Assembly: GCF_003031405.1 (NCBI RefSeq)
Contig: NZ_CP020469.1
Coordinates: 1,178,001 to 1,242,000 of the forward strand
Direction: 5' to 3'
Source: Halomonas sp. 'Soap Lake #6'
Lineage (GTDB): Bacteria; Pseudomonadota; Gammaproteobacteria; Pseudomonadales; Halomonadaceae
DNA length: 64,000 nucleotides
In this document: piece by piece, positions 38,644-47,297 of the stretch
Numbering within the stretch: position 1 is the first letter of the stretch
How the letters are laid out: every line of letters begins with the position of its first letter
The notes under the pieces: generated by a model
The model's database searches: none
What the model saw: the letters and a program-made list of their open reading frames with translations, nothing else
Told to the model about the DNA's origin: nothing
Position numbers and translations under genes: made by a program

Positions 38644-39963
38644 ATGCGTGATAAGTCCATAGCCACGATAGCTAGACTCTCAACGGCGGATGCGGCGTTT
38701 CATCAGCGCCTTGATGCGTTGTTAGACTGGGAAGGCGTATCTGATAAAGCAGTGCAGGCGCGGGTCGATGACATACTTGCCGATGTCAAACAGCGTGGTG
38801 ATGCCGCTGTTATTGAGGCGACGAATCGCTTTGATCGTATGGATGTTGCCCATATGGATCAGCTGCGTCTTTCTGCTCAGCAGCTGCAGGCGGCATTTGA
38901 TGGTCTTCCTTATCATCAGAGAGACGCCTTAGCTGTTGCAGCTGAGCGTATCAAGCGTTACCACGAGCGCCAAAAGCCTAATTCTTGGCAGTATGAAGAG
39001 GCTGATGGCACAGTGTTGGGTCAAAAGGTGACGCCGCTTGATCGTGCCGGTATTTATGTGCCTGGTGGAAAGGCAGCTTACCCTTCATCGGTATTGATGA
39101 ATGCTATTCCTGCTCATGTTGCGGGCGTGCGTGAAATCGTTATGGTGGTGCCTACCCCGGACGGGGTGGTCAATAACCTTGTGCTGGCGGCGGCCCATTT
39201 GGCGGGTGTAGACCATGTGTTTACCATTGGCGGTGCCCAGGCGATAGCTGCTCTTGCTTATGGTACTCAAAGCGTGCCGCGCGTTGATAAAATAGTAGGC
39301 CCCGGCAATATTTATGTGGCAACGGCAAAGCGGGCGGTATTTGGTCAAGTCGGTATCGATATGATTGCAGGGCCATCAGAAATTATGGTGGTTTCTGATG
39401 GCAAGACCGATCCGGACTGGTTGGCAATGGATCTGTTTTCCCAAGCGGAGCACGATGAAGATGCTCAGGCAATCCTGGTTGGTTGGGATGCTGAGCACCT
39501 TGATGCCGTTGGGGCTGCTATTGATCGGCTGCTACCGACACTTGAGCGTGAAACGATTGCCCGTGCTTCGCTTAGTCGCCGTGGGGCGTTGATCCTCTGC
39601 AAGGATCAGGCTGAGGCGGTTGAGCTGATTAATCGGGTTGCGCCCGAGCATCTTGAGCTATCGGTGGCGACGCCGGAAGCATGGCTTGATGATATCCGCC
39701 ATGCTGGTGCTATCTTTATGGGGCGCCATACCTCAGAAGCGTTGGGCGACTACTGTGCAGGCCCTAACCACGTACTGCCTACATCAGGTACTGCAAGGTT
39801 TTCATCGCCGTTGGGAGTGTATGATTTTCAAAAGCGCTCTTCGATCATTCACTGTTCAGCGGAAGGGGCATCTGAATTAGGTAAAGTTGCCTCAGTGCTG
39901 GCGAGAGGCGAATCGCTGACCGCCCATGCGCGGTCAGCAGAGTATCGGATAAGTCACGAATAG
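38644..39963 (+). CDS. hisD: Histidinol dehydrogenase HisD
   Basis: The 439-residue zinc enzyme oxidises histidinol to histidine in two NAD-dependent steps. Typical segments are [48 protein letters not shown] and the zinc-binding [15 protein letters not shown] precedes the ATG at 38644. Downstream there is no hisC, and the next gene is convergent. Confidence 0.97.
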   Translation: MRDKSIATIARLSTADAAFHQRLDALLDWEGVSDKAVQARVDDILADVKQRGDAAVIEATNRFDRMDVAHMDQLRLSAQQLQAAFDGLPYHQRDALAVAAERIKRYHERQKPNSWQYEEADGTVLGQKVTPLDRAGIYVPGGKAAYPSSVLMNAIPAHVAGVREIVMVVPTPDGVVNNLVLAAAHLAGVDHVFTIGGAQAIAALAYGTQSVPRVDKIVGPGNIYVATAKRAVFGQVGIDMIAGPSEIMVVSDGKTDPDWLAMDLFSQAEHDEDAQAILVGWDAEHLDAVGAAIDRLLPTLERETIARASLSRRGALILCKDQAEAVELINRVAPEHLELSVATPEAWLDDIRHAGAIFMGRHTSEALGDYCAGPNHVLPTSGTARFSSPLGVYDFQKRSSIIHCSAEGASELGKVASVLARGESLTAHARSAEYRISHE

Positions 39964-39985
39964 CATCGGATAAGTCACGAATAGC
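39944..39985 (+). repeat. 21-bp direct repeat across the hisD stop codon
   Basis: A 21-base unit starting ATCGGATAAGTCACG and ending AATAGC occurs twice head to tail (39944-39964, 39965-39985). The first copy contains the last hisD codons and its TAG stop, so the second repeats the gene end in the non-coding DNA. Confidence 0.9.
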
Positions 39986-40036
39986 GATGTATGTGAGCTA
40001 GCTGTCCTCAGTAACTGCTGAGTCACCGGTGTAATG

Positions 40037-40069
40037 GCGTCAGAGTGGGTTTAAGAGCCACTCTGACGC
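40037..40069. terminator. Hairpin between convergent hisD and algW
   Basis: GCGTCAGAGTGG (40037-40048) and CCACTCTGACGC (40058-40069) pair perfectly over 12 bp with a nine-base loop that contains the algW stop codon. There is no clear T-run on either side. Confidence 0.55.
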
Positions 40070-41295
40070 TCGCTTAATGTTGCGCCATCAGGCACCGGTC
40101 GCTCACCCACCTTTAGCGTCATTTCCATGCGCTCCCCGCTACGTACAATTGTCAGTGGTAAGGAAGTCCCTGGTGGGATAGAAGCGATTTCGCTCATCGT
40201 TGCACGTGCATCCAAAATTGCTTGCCCATCGATTGATAGCAATACATCACCAGGCTGTAAGCCTGCCTCGTCGGCAGGTCCTTCACTGACTACCCCGGCC
40301 ACGATGACTCCCTGGGGAGTACGCAAACCAAAGGATGCCGCAAGCTCGCGCGAAAGAGCCTGGGCCTCAATGCCCAGCCAGCCACGAATAACCCTTCCTT
40401 GAGTAACTAGCTCATTTAGAATGCTATGGGCAAGATTGGCAGGAATTGCAAAGCCTATACCCTGAGACCCTCCGGAGCGTGAAAATATAGCGGTATTAAT
40501 GCCCACTAATGCGCCATCGGGATTCACCAGCGCCCCCCCGGAATTGCCAGGATTGATAGCGGCGTCGGTTTGAATAAAGTCCTCATAAGCATTAAGCCCT
40601 AGATGGCTTCGGCCGGTGGCACTAATAATCCCCATAGTGACGGTTTGCCCGACGCCAAACGGGTTGCCGATGGCTAACGCAACATCGCCTACAGCTACAT
40701 CTTCAGAGTTGGTTAGCTCAATAACGGGTAGGTTGTCGAGGTTAATACGCAGTACGGCGAGGTCGCTCTCTGGGTCGGTGCCGACGACTTCAGCAAGGGT
40801 TTCCCGGCCATCGCGTAGGGCGACCTGTATTTGGTCAGCGCCATTGATGACGTGATGGTTGGTTAATACGTAGCCATCCTGGCTTACGATAACGCCAGAG
40901 CCGAGGCTGGAGAGCATACGTTGGTGAGTAGTGGCATCGTCACCGCTGAAAAATTGCTGAAAGAACGGGTCTGACATTAGTGGGTGTTGGTCACGCGCAA
41001 CAATGCGCGATGAATATATGTTAACCACCGCTGGGGCGGCTTGGTTAACGGCGCTTGAGTAGCTTGTTGGCCCTTGGCTGCGCGATAGTGGTGCGGCCTG
41101 ACGAATCTCAGGGGGAGGCCGGTTTGTCAATAGCTCATCACTGGTGGTTACCAGTGATGGAGTGGTTTCGACCTTCGGTGGGGGCTGCTGCTGAAAAGGG
41201 TTTGGCAGTTTTTCTGGAAAGGCGAGAAGTGCCAGGGCAGCAATTAATAGCCCGGTTAAAATTGGCCATAAATAAGGCAGCACAAAACGGTGCAT
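40051..41295 (-). CDS. algW: AlgW/DegS-type periplasmic serine protease
   Basis: The 414-residue protein is anchored by one N-terminal helix (about 8-27), followed by a linker, a trypsin-like domain and one PDZ domain (about 290-395). The catalytic residues are His148 (TNHHVI), Asp178 (ESDLAVL) and Ser252 (GNSGGAL). A single PDZ domain and a membrane anchor mark it as the DegS/AlgW type, which senses misfolded outer-membrane proteins and cleaves the anti-sigma factor RseA/MucA. That fits a sigma-E pathway in this organism and the sigma-E-like site at 5.7 kb. The mature linker is longer than in E. coli DegS. Confidence 0.93.
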   Translation of the reverse strand: MHRFVLPYLWPILTGLLIAALALLAFPEKLPNPFQQQPPPKVETTPSLVTTSDELLTNRPPPEIRQAAPLSRSQGPTSYSSAVNQAAPAVVNIYSSRIVARDQHPLMSDPFFQQFFSGDDATTHQRMLSSLGSGVIVSQDGYVLTNHHVINGADQIQVALRDGRETLAEVVGTDPESDLAVLRINLDNLPVIELTNSEDVAVGDVALAIGNPFGVGQTVTMGIISATGRSHLGLNAYEDFIQTDAAINPGNSGGALVNPDGALVGINTAIFSRSGGSQGIGFAIPANLAHSILNELVTQGRVIRGWLGIEAQALSRELAASFGLRTPQGVIVAGVVSEGPADEAGLQPGDVLLSIDGQAILDARATMSEIASIPPGTSLPLTIVRSGERMEMTLKVGERPVPDGATLSERQSGS

Positions 41296-41337
41296 GCGTA
41301 AATTCCTCAGCGGGTGGCGGTCTCAACAGTCGCGAGG

Positions 41338-41353
41338 TTCGCGCAAGCGCGAA
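41338..41353. promoter_or_regulatory. Palindrome between algW and the Nif3-family gene
   Basis: TTCGCGC (41338-41344) and GCGCGAA (41347-41353) form a 16-bp near-continuous palindrome in the divergent gap. It could be an operator or a leader hairpin of algW; no known regulator can be named. Confidence 0.3.
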
Positions 41354-41433
41354 GCGAGCTTTACAATGGTCTTATGGTAACACTTTATCGCTTCGTGCCT
41401 CAGGGTCGCTAATAAAACAGTTAAGGAGTCAGA

Positions 41434-42195
41434 GTGATTTACCGAGATCAAATAGTCGCCGCATGCGACCATCAATTACGCGTTTCGCAATTTAAAGACT
41501 TTACCGTTAATGGCCTTCAGGTTCAGGGGCGTGACACGGTCAGTCGCGTTATGTCTGGCGTTACGGCGTGTCAGTCCCTTCTCGATGAAGCTGTGGCTTG
41601 GAAGGCTGATTTAGTACTGGTGCACCATGGCTATTTCTGGAAGAACGAGCCAGTCGCCATTACCGGTATGAAGCAGAGACGCATTAAAACGCTGTTAGAT
41701 AACGAGATTAATCTTTTGGCATATCATCTGCCTCTCGATGCTCATGCTGAGCTGGGCAATAATGCCGAGTTGGCTAGGCGCTTGGGCTGGAAAGTAGAGG
41801 GTTGCCTTGATGGGGAGTTGGGCGAAGGCATGCTCTGGTCAGGGCGGTTGAGTGAGCCGCAGTCCATTACTGTGCTGGCCCAACAAATGGCTGCAGTGCT
41901 CCAGCGTACTCCGCTAGTTGTGGAGGCCCCTGGTGTCGACGTGGTAGATCGAATCGTATGGTGTACAGGGGGAGCGCAGGACATGATTACGGCGGCTTTT
42001 GAGGCCGGTGCGCAGGCGTTTGTGTCGGGTGAAATATCCGAGCGTACTACCCACTTGGCTCGAGAGATGGGAATTCACTATATCGCTGCTGGTCACCATG
42101 CAACTGAACGCTACGGAGTGCAGGCGTTAGGCGAGTGGTTGGCGAGTGAGTATGGAGTCGAGCACCGCTTTGTAGATATTGATAATCCCGCATAG
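41434..42195 (+). CDS. Nif3-like dinuclear metal centre protein (YbgI family)
   Basis: The 253-residue protein has the metal-binding motifs LVHHGYFWKNEP, AYHLPLDAH and a C-terminal AAGHHATERYGVQALG. Homologues form hexameric rings with two metal ions per subunit; the E. coli relative was linked to GTP cyclohydrolase I-like names, but the function is not settled. The start is GTG at 41434 after AAGGAGTC. It is divergent from algW, which matches its location in related genomes. Confidence 0.92.
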   Translation: MIYRDQIVAACDHQLRVSQFKDFTVNGLQVQGRDTVSRVMSGVTACQSLLDEAVAWKADLVLVHHGYFWKNEPVAITGMKQRRIKTLLDNEINLLAYHLPLDAHAELGNNAELARRLGWKVEGCLDGELGEGMLWSGRLSEPQSITVLAQQMAAVLQRTPLVVEAPGVDVVDRIVWCTGGAQDMITAAFEAGAQAFVSGEISERTTHLAREMGIHYIAAGHHATERYGVQALGEWLASEYGVEHRFVDIDNPA

Positions 42196-42263
42196 TACTT
42201 TATCGCTCAGGTTTCATAACCTGCTGTAGCTTGGCGTTTTTTAGCGGGCTTGGTTCTTTAGGC

Positions 42264-42289
42264 GGCGGCATCACTGTATCGATGCCGCC
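42264..42289. terminator. Hairpin between convergent Nif3-family gene and zapG
   Basis: GGCGGCATC (42264-42272) and GATGCCGCC (42281-42289) pair perfectly around an eight-base loop. No T-run follows on either strand, so termination is only a likely role. A smaller CAGGTT/AACCTG hairpin lies at 42208-42223. Confidence 0.45.
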
Positions 42290-42336
42290 ACTGTGGGATG
42301 TGAAATTAACTATAGTAGTGGATTAGCGTGGTTTTC

Positions 42337-42780
42337 TTAATAGCGGGGTGGCTGTGAGGTTACGGTCTCTTGCTCTTTGGTGCTTTCTTTTAGGCCGAAG
42401 TCTTCAGAAAGTGTGCCGCTCTTACCGTCTGCGTAGTCCCTTGGTGTGTCGAGCGCCTCATCAGTGTCAGTAAAGCTCGTCGATGGCGCGCCTGTGGCGG
42501 CGGGTTTGCTCAGCTTCCATTGAGCTGCGCCGTCGTCAAGCTGCTGCTCTAGTAGATCGGCTTCTATGCGAATGTTTTCAAGACGCTGGCGGACATCCGA
42601 GCTGATACTGCCCATGGCTTTCTTAAGTTCGGCGATATAGTGCTCACGCTCCAATAGTGCTTGCCGAAGAGCGGCACTTTCCCGCTGGCCTTTGCTGAGC
42701 AGGCGATAGCTCGCCAAGCCGACAATAAAGCCGATGATAATGCCAATAATTGCGAAGGTGAATGGCGAGCTTGCTTCCAC
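42337..42780 (-). CDS. zapG: ZapG/YhcB family inner-membrane protein (DUF1043)
   Basis: The 147-residue protein has one N-terminal membrane helix with FAIIGIIIGFIVGLASYRLL, a coiled coil of about 60 residues and an acidic tail with PRDYADGKSG, as in YhcB. YhcB interacts with division and elongation proteins in E. coli. The GTG at 42780 is chosen because GGGAGA lies six bases upstream and it puts the helix at the N-terminus; longer frames to 42852 are not conserved in style. It is divergent from zapE. Confidence 0.85.
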   Translation of the reverse strand: MEASSPFTFAIIGIIIGFIVGLASYRLLSKGQRESAALRQALLEREHYIAELKKAMGSISSDVRQRLENIRIEADLLEQQLDDGAAQWKLSKPAATGAPSTSFTDTDEALDTPRDYADGKSGTLSEDFGLKESTKEQETVTSQPPRY

Positions 42781-42996
42781 GGTGTTCTCCCTGAAACTTG
42801 AGGCGCTCCGGCTGGGCTTTTGCCTATAGTGCGCCAACGAAACAAAGCCCATTATAGGCGTCTGCGGGCCGGTTAGGTCAATCTGCTCATGCGCTTAGCT
42901 ACTGAGCAGCGTATAATTAGCCTCTTTTCGTGGGGCGGGCCGTGTGGTTGTTGCAGGCTGCATGGGCTGTGTTTAACGCTGAGGGAGGCAATTTAG

Positions 42997-44178
42997 ATGC
43001 CATCATTATCTGCACAGCTGGTGTCGGATCAGGCTCAGCGGCTTACGCCGATGGAGCGTTATCGCAATGACTTAAGCCGCGACGACTTCCAGTATGACCC
43101 CGCGCAAGAGGCGGCTGTAAAGCACCTTCAGCGGCTTTACGATGAGTTAGTAGCTTCACCAGCAGCGGTACCCAAAACTGTGGTAGCCAGTAAAGGTCTT
43201 AAGGCCAAAATGGCTGGGTTGATGGGTAAGAAGAAAACCCCTGGCAAGCGGTCAGTGCCGTCGGTGCGTGGCCTCTATTTTTGGGGAGGGGTAGGGCGCG
43301 GAAAAACATATTTAGTTGATACATTTTATGAGGCGCTGCCCTTTCCTGAGAAAATGCGAACTCACTTTCATCGCTTTATGCAACGGGTGCATAACGAGTT
43401 AACCCACTATAAGGGAGAAAAGAATCCATTAACCCTTATTGCAGGAAAATTTGCCACTGAGGCTCGAGTGATCTGCTTTGATGAGTTTTTCGTCAAGGAT
43501 ATTACCGACGCAATGATCTTGGCTAATTTGCTTGAGGCTCTGTTTGAGCGCGGTGTTGTGCTGGTGGCCACTTCTAACATTGTTCCGGATGAGTTGTACA
43601 AAGATGGCTTGCAGCGTGCGCGGTTTATTCCCGCCATCGATCTTGTAAACCAGCATTGTGAAGTGGTCAACGTAGACTCGGGGGTGGATTACCGTTTGCG
43701 TGCCCTTGAGCGGGCTGAGATTTTTCATGCGCCTCTTGATGATGTGGCTGAGCAGGAGTTGGCACGTAGCTTCCGTGAGATCGCTGGGCATCCTGGTGAG
43801 GATAATGCGCCGTTAGAAGTTAATCATCGTGTCTTGAAAACGCGCCGGTTGCATGATGACGTTGCGTGGTTTGAGTTTATTGAGCTCTGTGACGGGCCAC
43901 GCAGCCAAAACGACTATATTGAGCTTGCCCGAGAGTTCCACACGGTCTTGGTGTCAAATGTGACGCAGATGAACGCCAAAACGGATGACCAGGCGCGGCG
44001 CTTTATTAATATGGTCGATGAGTTCTACGATCGGGGTGTAAAGCTGTTGATGTCAGCCGAAGTGCCGGTGGAGTTACTTTATACCGACGGCAAATTAACG
44101 TTTGAATTTCAGCGTACGCTGTCACGCCTGCAAGAGATGCAGTCCCAAGAATATCTTGCTCTGCCTCACAAGCCTTAA
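42997..44178 (+). CDS. zapE: Cell division ATPase ZapE (AFG1-like)
   Basis: The 393-residue P-loop ATPase has Walker A in FWGGVGRGKTYLVDTF and Walker B in VICFDEFFVKDI. Later family segments LVATSNIVPDELYKDGLQR and FINMVDEFYDRGVKLL are present. In E. coli ZapE acts at the constricting Z ring. An insertion of basic residues (about 60-85, KMAGLMGKKKTPGK) lies just before the P loop. A TATAAT at 42912-42917 may be the -10 box, without a clear -35. Confidence 0.95.
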   Translation: MPSLSAQLVSDQAQRLTPMERYRNDLSRDDFQYDPAQEAAVKHLQRLYDELVASPAAVPKTVVASKGLKAKMAGLMGKKKTPGKRSVPSVRGLYFWGGVGRGKTYLVDTFYEALPFPEKMRTHFHRFMQRVHNELTHYKGEKNPLTLIAGKFATEARVICFDEFFVKDITDAMILANLLEALFERGVVLVATSNIVPDELYKDGLQRARFIPAIDLVNQHCEVVNVDSGVDYRLRALERAEIFHAPLDDVAEQELARSFREIAGHPGEDNAPLEVNHRVLKTRRLHDDVAWFEFIELCDGPRSQNDYIELAREFHTVLVSNVTQMNAKTDDQARRFINMVDEFYDRGVKLLMSAEVPVELLYTDGKLTFEFQRTLSRLQEMQSQEYLALPHKP

Positions 44179-44268
44179 GGGTTAGAGGCTGTTGGTGTTC
44201 CATCGTGCGCTGCGTTGCTGTGTGAGCAGGGGGATTGCAATTAGTAGTGATAAAAATAGCGTTGGTAC

Positions 44269-44297
44269 TTAACTTGCCAGAAGCCTTGCTGTAGAAT
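44269..44297 (+). promoter_or_regulatory. Probable sigma-70 promoter of rplM-rpsI
   Basis: TTAACT (44269-44274) and TAGAAT (44292-44297) are separated by 17 bp. Transcription would start near 44304 and give a leader of about 105 bases. Confidence 0.55.
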
Positions 44298-44349
44298 GCC
44301 GCCTCGCTACATGTTGCTTGCTAGGCATGCAACCAAAAAGAATAGGGAT

Positions 44350-44380
44350 GGTGCTTCACCGTGCAACGGTGTAAGTCACC
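44350..44380 (+). promoter_or_regulatory. Structured leader hairpin of rplM-rpsI
   Basis: GGTG, CTT and CACCGT on the 5' side pair with ACGGTG, AAG and CACC on the 3' side: 13 bp with two single-T bulges and a three-base loop. It lies 28 bases before the rplM ATG. In E. coli the operon is controlled by L13 through its leader RNA, so this is a candidate site. Confidence 0.5.
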
Positions 44381-44408
44381 CAATACATTTAATCTGGTGA
44401 TTTCATCC

Positions 44409-44837
44409 ATGAAGACGTTCAGTGCTAAGCCGCAGTCCGTCCAGCGCGACTGGTATGTAGTCGACGCTACGGACAAAACGCTCGGTCGTCTGGCAACCGA
44501 GATTGCTCGCCGCCTACGTGGCAAGCATAAGCCCGAATTTACCCCTCACGTTGATACTGGCGATTACATTGTTGTAATCAACGCAGAGAAAGTTCATGTG
44601 ACCGGCAATAAGGCGAAGGCTAAAACCTATTATCGCCACACTGGTTACCCGGGCGGCCTGCGTTCCATGACTTTTGACAAGATGCTTGATCACGCTCCTG
44701 AGCGTATCATCGAGTTTGCTGTTAAAGGCATGCTGCCGAAAGGTCCGTTAGGTCGTGCCATGTACTCCAAGTTAAAAGTGTACGCCGGTGCCGAGCATCC
44801 GCATGCTGCCCAACAGCCGCTTGAACTGAACATCTGA
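44409..44837 (+). CDS. rplM: 50S ribosomal protein L13
   Basis: The 142-residue protein starts [20 protein letters not shown] and carries [25 protein letters not shown] and the C-terminal [17 protein letters not shown]. It is an early assembly protein of the large subunit. An upstream in-frame ATG (44361) lies in the leader and is not used. rpsI follows after 13 bases. Confidence 0.98.
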   Translation: MKTFSAKPQSVQRDWYVVDATDKTLGRLATEIARRLRGKHKPEFTPHVDTGDYIVVINAEKVHVTGNKAKAKTYYRHTGYPGGLRSMTFDKMLDHAPERIIEFAVKGMLPKGPLGRAMYSKLKVYAGAEHPHAAQQPLELNI

Positions 44838-44850
44838 GGAAATCTTCGCC

Positions 44851-45240
44851 ATGACACAGCAGTATTACGGTACCGGGCGCCGCAAGACTTCCACCGCTCG
44901 CGTGTTTATGAAGCCGGGCTCTGGCAAAATTACTGTCAACAGCCAGGATCTTGATCTCTACTTCGGTCGTGTTACAGGCCGTATGGTTGTGCGCCAGCCA
45001 CTTGAGTTGACCGAAACACTTAACCAGTTTGATATCATGGTTACAGTGGCCGGTGGTGGTAACTCCTCCCAGGCAGGTGCTATCCGTCACGGTATCACTC
45101 GTGCACTTATGAACTACAATGAAGATCTGCGTCCCACGTTGCGTGCTGCTGGCTACGTAACCCGTGACGCGCGTCAAGTCGAGCGTAAGAAAGTCGGCCT
45201 GCGTAAAGCACGTCGTCGTCCGCAGTTCTCTAAGCGTTAA
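44851..45240 (+). CDS. rpsI: 30S ribosomal protein S9
   Basis: The 129-residue protein has [16 protein letters not shown] at the N-terminus and the conserved C-terminal [18 protein letters not shown], whose last residues contact the P-site tRNA. It is the second gene of the rplM operon, closed by a strong terminator. Confidence 0.98.
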   Translation: MTQQYYGTGRRKTSTARVFMKPGSGKITVNSQDLDLYFGRVTGRMVVRQPLELTETLNQFDIMVTVAGGGNSSQAGAIRHGITRALMNYNEDLRPTLRAAGYVTRDARQVERKKVGLRKARRRPQFSKR

Positions 45241-45260
45241 GTTACGCTATGCGGCAAAAG

Positions 45261-45289
45261 CGCCCGGGTCGTCGACCTGGGCGTTTTTT
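45261..45289 (+). terminator. Intrinsic terminator after rpsI
   Basis: CGCCCGGGT (45261-45269) pairs with ACCTGGGCG (45275-45283) with one wobble, followed directly by six T's. Confidence 0.93.
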
Positions 45290-45307
45290 ATTGAAAAATC
45301 AAAAAAT

Positions 45308-45313
45308 TATAAT
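45308..45313 (+). promoter_or_regulatory. Candidate -10 box for petABC
   Basis: A perfect TATAAT lies in AT-rich DNA just after the rpsI terminator. The hexamer 17 bp upstream (TTTTTA) is a poor -35. The start would be about 130 bases before petA. Confidence 0.4.
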
Positions 45314-45394
45314 GCTCCTACCACCATGGTCACGGGTGGTTGTTCTTGTGTCGAGCGCTTTGTTTTTTTAACATAGAGCGTATTTGATATTCGT

Positions 45395-45417
45395 CGTCGC
45401 AAGACGCCTTTGCGACG
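45395..45417 (+). promoter_or_regulatory. Hairpin in the petA leader
   Basis: CGTCGCAA (45395-45402) and TTGCGACG (45410-45417) form a perfect 8-bp stem with a seven-base loop, ending 30 bases before the petA ATG. A weaker ACCACC/GGTGGT hairpin lies at 45320-45340. Confidence 0.45.
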
Positions 45418-45447
45418 GAACGGGTAAGCTGATGGGAGAAACCAGAA

Positions 45448-46038
45448 ATGGCAGATAACGGCGTAAACAAAGGCCGGCGCCGTTTCCTCGTGGGCGCCAC
45501 CTCCGTTGTGGGGGCGGTGGGCGCTGTCGGGGTTGCGGTTCCCTTTGTGGCTTCATGGCAGCCTAGTGCCAGAGCGTTGGCGGCCGGTGCGCCGGTTCGA
45601 GCTAATTTTTCTAAGCTCGAACCGGGGCAGCGTGTCACCATCGAATGGCGTGGTCGTCCGGTGTGGATTATTAACCGAACGCCTGAAATGAATGAGCGTA
45701 CTGAGAATCTTGATCCAAGTCGTCTTGCCGATCCGGATTCAAGTGAGCAGCAGCAGCCGAGCTACATCACGGGTCCGTTGCGGTCTATACGTCCTGAGGT
45801 GGGTGTAATCGTGGGCGTATGTACCCACTTGGGTTGCTCTCCGCTATATCGTCCGGAGCCTGAGGCAGCGGTAACGGATGACTGGCCTGGTGGTTTTTTC
45901 TGTCCATGTCACGGATCATATTTCGATCTGGCTGGTCGTGTGTTCCGCAACGTACCTGCGCCTACCAATCTTGAGGTGCCTCCCTATCGTTTTGAGGGTG
46001 AGGACATCATAGTGGGTGAAGATGAGGAGGCTGCCTAA
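45448..46038 (+). CDS. petA: Ubiquinol-cytochrome c reductase, Rieske iron-sulfur subunit
   Basis: The 196-residue subunit of the bc1 complex has an N-terminal twin-arginine signal-anchor (KGRRRFLVGATSVVG). The Rieske cluster motifs are CTHLGC and CPCHGSYFDLAG, supplying two Cys and two His ligands. It passes electrons from ubiquinol to cytochrome c1. GGGAGAA precedes the ATG. The stop overlaps the petB start (TAATG). Confidence 0.97.
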   Translation: MADNGVNKGRRRFLVGATSVVGAVGAVGVAVPFVASWQPSARALAAGAPVRANFSKLEPGQRVTIEWRGRPVWIINRTPEMNERTENLDPSRLADPDSSEQQQPSYITGPLRSIRPEVGVIVGVCTHLGCSPLYRPEPEAAVTDDWPGGFFCPCHGSYFDLAGRVFRNVPAPTNLEVPPYRFEGEDIIVGEDEEAA

Positions 46039-47297
46039 TGGGTAATCCAAATAAAGCGAAAGCTGAAAGCGGTATCATGCGCTGGATTGATGACCGCTTC
46101 CCAGCAACCCAGATGGTACAGGAGCACCTGACCCAATATTACGCTCCGAAGAACTTCAATTTCTTCTACATATTTGGCGTACTGGCACTTTTAGTCTTGG
46201 TGAACCAGATTTTGACGGGGGTATGGCTGACCATGAGCTATAACCCGTCAGCGGAAGGAGCTTTTCGCTCTGTTGAATACATTATGCGGGATGTTGAGTA
46301 CGGTTGGCTCATTCGCTATATGCATTCAACAGGTGCTTCTGCCTTCTTTGTCGTCATTTATCTGCATATGTTCCGTGCTTTGATGTATGGATCATACAAA
46401 GCGCCGCGCGAGCTGGTGTGGATCTTTGGTATGGCTATTTATCTGCTGCTCATGGCGGAAGCTTTCATGGGCTACCTGCTACCGTGGGGTCAGATGTCAT
46501 ACTGGGGGGCGCAGGTTATTATTTCCTTGTTTGCCACTATTCCTGGTATTGGTCCTGATCTTGCTCAGTGGATTCGCGGTGACTTCCTGATTTCTGGTAT
46601 TACCCTCAATCGTTTCTTTGCGCTGCACGTAGTGGCATTGCCTATCGTTATTCTGGCGCTGGTCGTGCTGCACATTATTGCGCTGCATGAGGTTGGTTCG
46701 AACAATCCAGACGGTATCGAGATCAAAGAGAAGAAAGATGAGGCAGGTAAGCCGCTTGATGGCATTCCTTTCCATCCTTACTACACGGTGAAAGATCTCG
46801 TCGGTATTGCGGTGTTCTTGTTTGTGTTTGCTGTGGTGTTGTTCTACTTCCCGGAAGGGGGTGGTTACTTCCTGGAGCGGCCTAACTTTGAGCCAGCTAA
46901 CCCGATGGTGACGCCTGATCATATTGCGCCGGTATGGTACTTCACGCCGTTCTATGCCATCTTGCGGGCAATCACCTTTGACTTCCTGGGCCTGCGTGCC
47001 GAGTTCCTGGGTGTACTGGCAATGGGGGGCGCGATCGCGATTCTATTTGTGTTGCCATGGCTTGACCGAAGCGCTGTTAAGTCCATGCGATACAAAGGTT
47101 GGTTGTCACGTATTGCGCTCGTGATTTTCTCAATCAGCTTCGTGATTTTAGGGATTTTAGGTGCGATTCCTGCAACGCCAATGCGTACGCTGGTTGCGCA
47201 AATCTGCACGCTGCTCTACTTCGCCTTCTTCATCCTAATGCCTATCTACACGAGCATTGAGAAGACTAAACCCGTTCCGGAAAGGGTGACTGGCTAA
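46038..47297 (+). CDS. petB: Ubiquinol-cytochrome c reductase, cytochrome b subunit
   Basis: The 419-residue integral membrane protein has eight helices and two bis-His haem sites; the ligand helices include YMHSTGASAFFVVIYLHMFR and FALHVVALPIVILALVVLHIIALHE. The quinol-site motif appears as PVWYFTPFYAILRA in place of PEWYF. It is a full-length single-chain cytochrome b rather than the split b6/subunit IV form. Confidence 0.97.
   Translation: MGNPNKAKAESGIMRWIDDRFPATQMVQEHLTQYYAPKNFNFFYIFGVLALLVLVNQILTGVWLTMSYNPSAEGAFRSVEYIMRDVEYGWLIRYMHSTGASAFFVVIYLHMFRALMYGSYKAPRELVWIFGMAIYLLLMAEAFMGYLLPWGQMSYWGAQVIISLFATIPGIGPDLAQWIRGDFLISGITLNRFFALHVVALPIVILALVVLHIIALHEVGSNNPDGIEIKEKKDEAGKPLDGIPFHPYYTVKDLVGIAVFLFVFAVVLFYFPEGGGYFLERPNFEPANPMVTPDHIAPVWYFTPFYAILRAITFDFLGLRAEFLGVLAMGGAIAILFVLPWLDRSAVKSMRYKGWLSRIALVIFSISFVILGILGAIPATPMRTLVAQICTLLYFAFFILMPIYTSIEKTKPVPERVTG

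Noticed and set aside
44274..44297. TTGCCA as -35 for rplM
   Set aside because: It is only 12 bases from TAGAAT; TTAACT at 44269 gives the proper 17-bp spacing.
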